The notes under the pieces are model-generated. The model did not search any database and had not been told where the DNA came from. It saw nothing but the letters and a program-made list of their open reading frames with translations. Source: Verrucomicrobiaceae bacterium (lineage in GTDB: Bacteria > Verrucomicrobiota > Verrucomicrobiia > Verrucomicrobiales > Akkermansiaceae). Taken from it: a DNA stretch of 64,000 nt. The number at the start of each line of letters is the position of its first letter. Within the stretch, counting starts at the first letter, position 1. Below are positions 58,307 to 64,000 of the stretch, one piece after another. Location of the stretch: positions 1 to 64,000 of the forward strand of contig JAIXQH010000034.1 of the NCBI GenBank assembly GCA_027484055.1, written 5' to 3'. Both the position numbers and the translations under genes were made by a program.

Positions 58307-59004
58307 TAGCGTGAGGTGCGGTTAGCGGCGAATGGTTCTAAATCGTGCCCGTGCTCTTTGGCGGATTTCACCAATAACTCTGAGTGATTGATCCAGCGCT
58401 CAAGTGAGCCGCGCAGCACGGAGACCCGCTTGCGGAAAAAGTTATAGGGTAGCAGACAAAGAATGGCGATTGCGATGCCGCAGGCGGTGGCGATGAGAGC
58501 CTCACCGATGCCGCCGGAGACTTTGCTCGCGGCTAACTGCTCATCACCGACGAAGGAAAATGAGCCCATGATGCCGACCACGGTGCCGAAAAGTCCGAGC
58601 AGCGGGGCGAGAGTGATGAGGGTGCTGAGGACCCACATGCGAGCCTCTGATTTTTCGATCAAGTGGGTGGCGTGAAGTTGCATCGCGGCGAGCATGGACG
58701 TGTTCGCGTGGGTCATGCCTTGATTGAGATTTTGGAGAAATGGATCGCTGGTGTTTTCTCCAAGCGCCCAAGCGGTGGAGAAGTCACCGGTGCCGAGGGC
58801 GACGCGCGCGCGTTCTTGTTGGGTGGCTTGCAGCGTGGCTTGATGCCTGAGCCACCAGATACTGCGGTCGAGGACCACGCATACAGCAAGGAAGAATACG
58901 CCGAGAATGGGCCACATGACCCAGCCGCCTTTGATGAATGTTTCGATGACGATGTTTGAAAGCACAGTGATGTTAGTTGAGTTTGAAAACAATGGGGCGC
59001 TCAA
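58306..59004 (-). CDS. exbB: ExbB/MotA/TolQ-family proton channel protein
   Basis: A 232-aa inner-membrane protein with three helices. The conserved core is LSTLITLAPLLGLFGTVVGIMGSF followed by GGIGEALIATACGIAIAILCLLPYN. With the ATG at 59004 it overlaps the tonB 3' end by 32 bp; a GTG at 58965 just after the tonB stop is an alternative. It forms the proton channel with ExbD that powers TonB. Confidence 0.93.
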   Translation of the reverse strand: MSAPLFSNSTNITVLSNIVIETFIKGGWVMWPILGVFFLAVCVVLDRSIWWLRHQATLQATQQERARVALGTGDFSTAWALGENTSDPFLQNLNQGMTHANTSMLAAMQLHATHLIEKSEARMWVLSTLITLAPLLGLFGTVVGIMGSFSFVGDEQLAASKVSGGIGEALIATACGIAIAILCLLPYNFFRKRVSVLRGSLERWINHSELLVKSAKEHGHDLEPFAANRTSR

Positions 59005-59671
59005 GTTTCATGATGCCGCCAGGTGGGAATTTCCAGCGCCTCACGGTGCGCACGGCTTCGTTATCGAGCAGTGGCCAGTTAGAGGATGATTTTGCGTACG
59101 CGGAAATGACGTTGCCTGAGGCATCGACGATGAACTCCACGACGACGGTGCCCGTTTGATTATTGCGGCGCGAGTAGGCGGGAAAAGCGGGGGAGGGCAT
59201 GCGTCCGGCTTTGAGGCGGGCGTCATTTGAGAGGGCGGAGCCGGTGCCGGTGGTGGAGGATGAGGTGTTGGAAGCTCGTGGCTTGGAGGCTTGTTGGCGT
59301 GTCGCTCGGCTGGGGGCCGATGCGGTGGGAGTTGGAGCAGGCGAAGAAATCGCAGTCGGTCGCGGTGCGGGTGCGGCGGGGATTTCTGGGAGTGGCTGGA
59401 ACTCAGGCAGTGAGGGTAGCTCGGGCGGTGTCGGTAGCTCGGGTGTGGGGGGAGTATCGTTATTTTCTGCAGGAGTGTCCACAGAGGCTTCAGGACTGGA
59501 ATCTTCTGCGCCTAGGATGAAGTCTTGGGGCACTGGAGCTGGATCGAGTGCCTTCGGCTTAGGAGTTTCCGAATGCCAAACCGGCACCAAGATTCCCACC
59601 GTGCCAAATGCGGTGACACTCAGCCATAGGGCGAGTGTGCCGATGTTGATGGCGTGTGAGATGGCGGTCAT
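58973..59671 (-). CDS. tonB: TonB-family energy transducer
   Basis: A 232-aa protein. The start at 59671 (MTAISHAINIGTLALWLSV) is preferred over 59740 because it places the membrane helix at the N-terminus. A Pro-rich periplasmic spacer (PTPELPTPPELPSLPEF) follows. The C-terminal domain has QTGTVVVEFIVDASGNVISAYAKSS and AVRTVRRWKFPPG, typical of TonB. It transmits energy from ExbBD to outer-membrane receptors, first of all the FecA-like receptor encoded upstream. It may also serve the receptor at 31646. Confidence 0.9.
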   Translation of the reverse strand: MTAISHAINIGTLALWLSVTAFGTVGILVPVWHSETPKPKALDPAPVPQDFILGAEDSSPEASVDTPAENNDTPPTPELPTPPELPSLPEFQPLPEIPAAPAPRPTAISSPAPTPTASAPSRATRQQASKPRASNTSSSTTGTGSALSNDARLKAGRMPSPAFPAYSRRNNQTGTVVVEFIVDASGNVISAYAKSSSNWPLLDNEAVRTVRRWKFPPGGIMKLERPIVFKLN

Positions 59672-59710
59672 GTGCGGGCGGGGCGGGAAACAAACAGGAG
59701 TTCTGGGAAA

Positions 59711-59738
59711 AGGAAAGCCCGCAGATGACTCTGCGGGC
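59711..59738 (-). terminator. Hairpin between the fecA-like gene and tonB, possible attenuator
   Basis: A perfect 9-bp stem, GCCCGCAGA with TCTGCGGGC around a four-base loop, lies 15 bp after the receptor stop. On the minus strand it is followed by TTTCCTTTT. It could stop part of the transcripts after the receptor gene, so that the receptor is made in excess over TonB and ExbBD. Confidence 0.65.
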
Positions 59739-59752
59739 ATGGGGTGGGGGAT

Positions 59753-61855
59753 TTAGAACTCGAAAGAAGCCCCGAGGTAGATGTTGCGACCGTTGGCGGG
59801 GTCGATGCCACCTGAGTTGACGCGGGCGTAGTAGCTTTCGTCGAAGAGGTTATTGATACCGGCTAGGAGGCGGACGTTTTCGTGAACTTTAAATTCTGCG
59901 GTGAGATCCCAGACTATGTAGGCGGGGATGGCGAAGTTGGCAGAATTGTTGTCATCGCCGAAATGGCTGTCCAAGAAAGTGCCGCCGAAGCTGACTTTGA
60001 GTTTCTCGTCATAGGCATAGTTGAGGCCGGTGCGGACGATGGTGTCGGGGGCGTATTGGGGTGTTTTCCCATCGTTCGGGCCGTTGGTGAACTCGGCGTC
60101 GAGGAAAGTGGCGTTGACATACCAATCCAGTGAGCCATGGGCGTCTGAACCGGTGAAGAGGTTGAGCAAGTCGGTGGTGACGGAGAGGTCGATGCCTTTA
60201 TGAACGGCGTCGCCAACGTTTTGGAAATTGGTGATGCCTGCGGTGGTGACACTGCCGATTTGATCCTTGAAGGAAAGGAGGAAGAGGCTGGCGTCTACGG
60301 TAAGCCAATCTTGTGGACGGGTGCGGTAGCCGATTTCGTATTCGAGGGATTTCCCTTCTTCGAGGTCGTTGTTGACGACTTGACCATTACCCAATGGAAC
60401 CGCTTCGGTGAAAAGCCGTGGGCGGTATGCTTGCGAGATGTTACCGTAAACGGCGGAGCGTGTGTCGGTGTCGTATTCCATGCCAAGCCCTCCTAACAAG
60501 ATATGGCTGGTGTCCTTCTTACTCGCGAGTGGGCTGAGTGGGTCGACCTTGTCTAGGTTGAGGTTTTCGGTGACTTCTTGGTGGATATTTTCGACACGTA
60601 GTCCAGGGGTGATGGAGAAATTTCCGAAGGTGAATTTGTTTTCAGCAAAGACGGGTAGGTAGAAAACTTCGCGGTCTGAATCCCGACGAATCGACCCCGA
60701 GGAGGCACCTGGAGTGGCACCGCGTGATTCGATGCGCGGCGAATCCACGTGGTAGGCTTGCACGCCTGTGCTGAAGGTGTGGCGGGCGTTCGTTCCCCAG
60801 TTGATGCGGTAGCGTGCGTCGAGTCCGAGGGTCTGGAAATTTTGGTCTTCGATATTGCTGGTGCTACCGTTCGGCACGGTGCCGAAGGTGCTGCCGCTGG
60901 TCCGCTGGCGGTGGGTGAAACGAGTGTAGTCGGACCACCAAGCGGTGGTGGTGAAGAAGGAATCCACCGTTGGCTCGATTTCGTAGGTCATGGAGACGGA
61001 ATCCCGATCCAGTGAAAACTGGTCGAACTGGCGCGTGGCCTTGAGGCTGCCGGCATTGAAGTCCGCGACGGTGAGTCCGCCGGGTTCGCCGTGAATTTCC
61101 TCGTAGGTGTCGGCACGGAAGATGAGTTTCCCACCGTTGTCGAAGGAGTAGAGGAGCTTCACGGAGCCATTGTTCAGGTCGTAGTCGCTATTTGCGGAGC
61201 GGAAGCCGTCGCTTTGGCGGTGGTTGTAGTAGAGGTAGTAGCCGAGTTTCCCGACGGTGCCGTCGCTCGATGTGTAGCTGGAGTAGAGATTGTCACTGCC
61301 GCCGACGTGCTGGGTGCGCAGGGAAAATGGCTTGTCGGTGCGGGGGCGGTTGCTGATGTAGTTCAGTGCGCCGCCAGGCTGGGGGCCGAACTGGAGGGCG
61401 GCTCCACCATGAAGAAACTCGATCCGGTCCACGGTCTCCAGCGGTGGGGTGTAATAGGCTTCCGGGTAGCCGATTTGGTCCGCATGGATGGGGATTCCGT
61501 CGCGAAGGACTTGGGTGAATTGTGCTCGGTTCGGATTGAGGCCACGGTAACCGATGCTGACCAAGGGGCTTGATTCCTCGGCAAGGAGCAGGCCGGGAGC
61601 TTGTGAAAGCGCTTGGCGGTAGTTGTTCCCGATGTTCCGCGCTTGGGCGTCCAGATCGATGACGCTGGTCTTTTTACCGGAAAAAATGGCGGCACCGCTG
61701 ACGGCAGGCAGCCAACCTTGTTGATTGGTCTCATCCGACTCGGATTCCGCGGTCACGACCATGGCGTCTAAGCTCAGTGGCTTTTCTAGGGCGGTGGCGA
61801 AATGGATGAGGGGAATGCTTGTGGAAAGGGCTAGAACGCGCGTCGGAAGTTTCAT
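59753..61855 (-). CDS. FecA-like TonB-dependent siderophore/iron receptor
   Basis: A 700-aa receptor. The start at 61855 (MKLPTRVLALSTSIPLIHF) gives a signal peptide; the frame runs back to 61906. The plug has IGNNYRQALSQAPGLLLAEE, YRGLNPNRAQFTQVLRDG and IEFLHGGAALQFGPQPGGAL, all near the FecA pattern. The barrel ends YLGASFEF with the terminal Phe needed for outer-membrane insertion. FecA-type receptors import ferric citrate or related siderophores. It heads the operon with TonB, ExbB and ExbD and has a Fur-box-like palindrome in front. Confidence 0.92.
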   Translation of the reverse strand: MKLPTRVLALSTSIPLIHFATALEKPLSLDAMVVTAESESDETNQQGWLPAVSGAAIFSGKKTSVIDLDAQARNIGNNYRQALSQAPGLLLAEESSPLVSIGYRGLNPNRAQFTQVLRDGIPIHADQIGYPEAYYTPPLETVDRIEFLHGGAALQFGPQPGGALNYISNRPRTDKPFSLRTQHVGGSDNLYSSYTSSDGTVGKLGYYLYYNHRQSDGFRSANSDYDLNNGSVKLLYSFDNGGKLIFRADTYEEIHGEPGGLTVADFNAGSLKATRQFDQFSLDRDSVSMTYEIEPTVDSFFTTTAWWSDYTRFTHRQRTSGSTFGTVPNGSTSNIEDQNFQTLGLDARYRINWGTNARHTFSTGVQAYHVDSPRIESRGATPGASSGSIRRDSDREVFYLPVFAENKFTFGNFSITPGLRVENIHQEVTENLNLDKVDPLSPLASKKDTSHILLGGLGMEYDTDTRSAVYGNISQAYRPRLFTEAVPLGNGQVVNNDLEEGKSLEYEIGYRTRPQDWLTVDASLFLLSFKDQIGSVTTAGITNFQNVGDAVHKGIDLSVTTDLLNLFTGSDAHGSLDWYVNATFLDAEFTNGPNDGKTPQYAPDTIVRTGLNYAYDEKLKVSFGGTFLDSHFGDDNNSANFAIPAYIVWDLTAEFKVHENVRLLAGINNLFDESYYARVNSGGIDPANGRNIYLGASFEF

Positions 61856-61869
61856 AATTATTTCGTTAA

Positions 61870-61884
61870 TGAGACTCAGTCTCA
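61870..61884. promoter_or_regulatory. Fur-box-like palindrome in front of the fecA-like gene
   Basis: TGAGACTCAGTCTCA is a near-perfect inverted repeat 15 bp upstream of the receptor start. Its frame TGAGA...TCTCA matches the outer bases of a known Fur box form (TGAGAATNATTCTCA). Its position before an iron-uptake operon supports Fur control. Confidence 0.7.
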
Positions 61885-62025
61885 AGTGTGCGACGCGAAT
61901 GAACAAACGGAGTCGTGATGGGTCAAGTTTTTATTTGAATGAATCCAGAAGTCAGCTCGATGACGAAAGCGGCTGATATCCGCGATGGACCTTTGCCCGG
62001 AGATGGGCAACATCCGCCCCGCTCC

Positions 62026-63936
62026 ATGTCCGCTCTCTTATCTGCCAACGAAATTCGCCTGACCTACGGTTATCAAACGCTACTGGACGGGGTGACTCTG
62101 GCCGTCGCGGCCGGGGAAAAAACGGGCATGGTGGGCCGTAATGGCTGTGGGAAAACCTCCTTACTGAAAATCCTCACCGGTCAGCAAATGGCAGACTCCG
62201 GGGAAATTTCCCTCCGCCGGGCACTCCGCGTGGGTTATTTGCCACAGGAGTTCGAGCTCGATTCTGAGCTCACCGTGCAGGAAAATATCGCCTCCGGTGC
62301 GGCGGACATTGTCGAGGCCATCCGCCGCTACGAAAATGGCGAGGGCTCGGACACCGAGCTGAACGACTTGCTCCACCTCATCGACCACGCGGACGGCTGG
62401 AACCTCGACTCGCGGATCAAGGCGACCTCCACCGCGCTGGGCACGCCGCCGCTGGATGCCATCGTCGGGCCGCTTTCTGGGGGAGAAAAGCGCCGGGTCG
62501 CTCTGTGCCGGGCGCTGGCTTGCCAACCGGATTTACTCCTGCTCGACGAGCCGACGAACCACCTAGACGCCGAGTCGATCCGCTGGCTAGAGGAGTATTT
62601 AAAAGGCTTCCCCGGTGCGGTGATCTTCGTCACGCACGACCGGTATTTCCTCGACGTGATCGCCACCCGCATCATCGAAATCGACCAAGGGCGCGCTTTT
62701 TCTCACCCGGGAAATTACACCGCGTTCCTCGAATCCAAGGCCATCCGCCAACAAATCGCCAGCCAGACGGAGCGCCGCCGCCAGCGATTTCTCCGCGAGG
62801 AACTCGAGTGGGTGCGCTCTGGGGTGAAGGCGCGCGGCACCAAGCAGCGCACGCGCTTGGATAAATTTTACGAAATCGAAGGCATGGAAGCACCGCCCGA
62901 GGAGCGGGAAATGGATTTGCTGATCCCGCCCGCGCCGGATCTCGGGAACATCGTCGTCGAGTTAGAAGGTGCCGGGGTAAACGTCGGTAGCGAGACCTCG
63001 CCGCGGTGGTTGTTCCGCCACCTCACCCTCAGCCTGCGTCCCGGGCAGTGCACCGGCATCGTCGGGCGAAATGGCGTGGGGAAAACGACCCTGCTCAAGC
63101 TCTGCCTCGGCCAGCTCGAACCCACCGAAGGCAGCGCCGTCACTGGCAAGCGCGTCAAGGTGAACTACATCGACCAGACACGGATGCAGCTCGACGGCAC
63201 CGGCTCACTACTTGATGAAATTTCTGACGGCAACGAAAAGCTCATGTTCGGCAATCAGCCGCTCGGCGCACGGAACTACCTCCGCCGCTTCCTCTTCGAC
63301 GACAAACGCATCAACGAACGCGTCGATCTGCTCTCCGGCGGCGAGCGCGCGCGGCTGATGCTGGCCAAGGTGTTGAAAAATGGTGGCAATGTGATCGTCT
63401 TAGACGAACCCACCAATGACCTCGACCTCCCCTCGCTACGGATGTTAGAGGAAGCGCTCGCCGCCTTCGATGGCACGGTCATCTGCGTTTCTCATGATCG
63501 CTATTTCCTCGACCGGATTTGCGATCAGATCATCGCCTTCGAGGACGACGGCATCGCCGTGCAGACGGGAAATTACTCCTATTACCTCGAAAAACGCCAA
63601 GGCCGCGAAGCCGCCCAACGCGCCCTCGCCCAAGCCGCCGCGCGCGATGCTGCCGCCCGCCAGAAAGCCGCAGCGGCCAAGCCTGCGGAGAAAAAAGGCC
63701 GCAAGCTCACCTTCAATGAGAAGAACGAACTCGAAGGCATGGAAACGGCCATCCTCGCCATCGAGCAAGAGGCAGAAAGCATCGAGGCGCTGCTCCACGA
63801 TCCGGATTTCCAAGTCAAGCGCTTCGAGGAAATCCCGGCTTTGGTCGAAAAGTTAGAAGCCACGAAAGCGAAAGCCGCCAAGCTCTACACCCGTTGGGAA
63901 GAGCTCGAAGCCGTGCGCGAGGCGGCCGCTTCCTAG
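62026..63936 (+). CDS. ABC-F family ATPase (Uup/YheS-like)
   Basis: A 636-aa protein with two ATPase domains and no membrane part. The start at 62026 (MSALLSANEIRLTYG) is preferred; the frame extends back to 61939. Domain 1 has GRNGCGKTSLL, LSGGEKRRVALCRAL and LLLLDEPTNHLD. Domain 2 has GRNGVGKTTLLKL, LSGGERARLMLAKVL and VIVLDEPTNDLD. The linker and a C-terminal coiled coil (from about 550, rich in Ala, Lys and Arg) match the Uup group. ABC-F proteins bind ribosomes and resolve stalled or awkward states. It is divergent from the iron-uptake operon. Confidence 0.92.
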   Translation: MSALLSANEIRLTYGYQTLLDGVTLAVAAGEKTGMVGRNGCGKTSLLKILTGQQMADSGEISLRRALRVGYLPQEFELDSELTVQENIASGAADIVEAIRRYENGEGSDTELNDLLHLIDHADGWNLDSRIKATSTALGTPPLDAIVGPLSGGEKRRVALCRALACQPDLLLLDEPTNHLDAESIRWLEEYLKGFPGAVIFVTHDRYFLDVIATRIIEIDQGRAFSHPGNYTAFLESKAIRQQIASQTERRRQRFLREELEWVRSGVKARGTKQRTRLDKFYEIEGMEAPPEEREMDLLIPPAPDLGNIVVELEGAGVNVGSETSPRWLFRHLTLSLRPGQCTGIVGRNGVGKTTLLKLCLGQLEPTEGSAVTGKRVKVNYIDQTRMQLDGTGSLLDEISDGNEKLMFGNQPLGARNYLRRFLFDDKRINERVDLLSGGERARLMLAKVLKNGGNVIVLDEPTNDLDLPSLRMLEEALAAFDGTVICVSHDRYFLDRICDQIIAFEDDGIAVQTGNYSYYLEKRQGREAAQRALAQAAARDAAARQKAAAAKPAEKKGRKLTFNEKNELEGMETAILAIEQEAESIEALLHDPDFQVKRFEEIPALVEKLEATKAKAAKLYTRWEELEAVREAAAS

Positions 63937-64000
63937 ATCTTTAAAAAGCGATGCCTTGCTGAGTGCTCGATCCCAAGCGCCAGCAGGGTTTCTCCATCGG
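63937..64000. other. Right edge, no feature seen
   Basis: The last 64 bases after the ABC-F stop codon contain no open frame or hairpin that could be supported. The next gene lies outside the window. Confidence 0.5.

Overview
The window looks like a chromosomal segment of a Verrucomicrobiota bacterium, most likely from the Akkermansiaceae/Verrucomicrobiaceae side. The strongest reason is a five-gene operon (21.5-28.9 kb) with the order and architecture of Akkermansia muciniphila Amuc_1102-1101-1100-1099-1098: a PilM-PilN fusion, an Amuc_1100-like pilus-associated protein and a PilQ/GspD-type secretin. LPS synthesis (WaaA), TonB receptors, an outer-membrane efflux factor and several lipoproteins show a Gram-negative (diderm) envelope. 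Coding density is high on both strands, with one stretch of gene decay. All assignments come from reading the sequence; no database search was run.

Layout. 0-2.6 kb: a zinc alcohol dehydrogenase and a succinate-semialdehyde-type dehydrogenase. 2.9-12.0 kb: one long plus-strand operon holding a LytS-type histidine kinase, a LytTR response regulator, a TolC-like outer-membrane lipoprotein, a MacA-like adaptor, a MacB-type ATPase, a secreted subtilase and a MacB-type permease; most joints are ATGA overlaps. 12.0-12.7 kb: no gene, but a 59-nt tRNA-like remnant and a 40-bp-period array of degenerate hairpins. 12.7-17.8 kb: an RlpA-like lipoprotein, a DUF2264 protein, a secreted cytochrome c, a secreted beta-propeller protein and a BrkB/YihY membrane protein. 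17.9-21.4 kb: TrmO, a DinG-like helicase, AroD. 21.5-28.9 kb: the pilus-like operon, closed by a strong terminator. 29.2-34.5 kb: coaE-rho (overlapping), a small unknown gene, a TonB receptor with a HupE/UreJ-type membrane protein behind a perfect palindrome, and tRNA-Ser(GCU).

34.5-43.1 kb is a minus-strand block: an unknown 528-aa protein, WaaA, RsmD, an AsmA-like protein, two unknown envelope proteins and a membrane-bound sulfatase-superfamily enzyme. 43.3-46.4 kb: an MGDG-synthase-like glycosyltransferase, a HAD phosphatase, ThiG and Apt. 46.4-57.4 kb is a patchwork of toxin-antitoxin genes and debris around pgi, an alpha/beta hydrolase, a superfamily 2 helicase, a MocR regulator and a DMT exporter. 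The debris includes a VapC remnant, a frameshifted XRE antitoxin, a PIN toxin broken by an amber codon, three fragments of decayed helicase copies and a large imperfect palindrome. 57.4-61.9 kb: a FecA-TonB-ExbB-ExbD iron-uptake operon behind a Fur-box-like palindrome. The window ends with an ABC-F ATPase.

The most unusual items are the subtilase placed between the ATPase and permease genes of a MacAB-type exporter under LytTR control, the pilus-like operon, the hairpin array next to the tRNA-like remnant, and the PIN module lying inside a decayed helicase copy.
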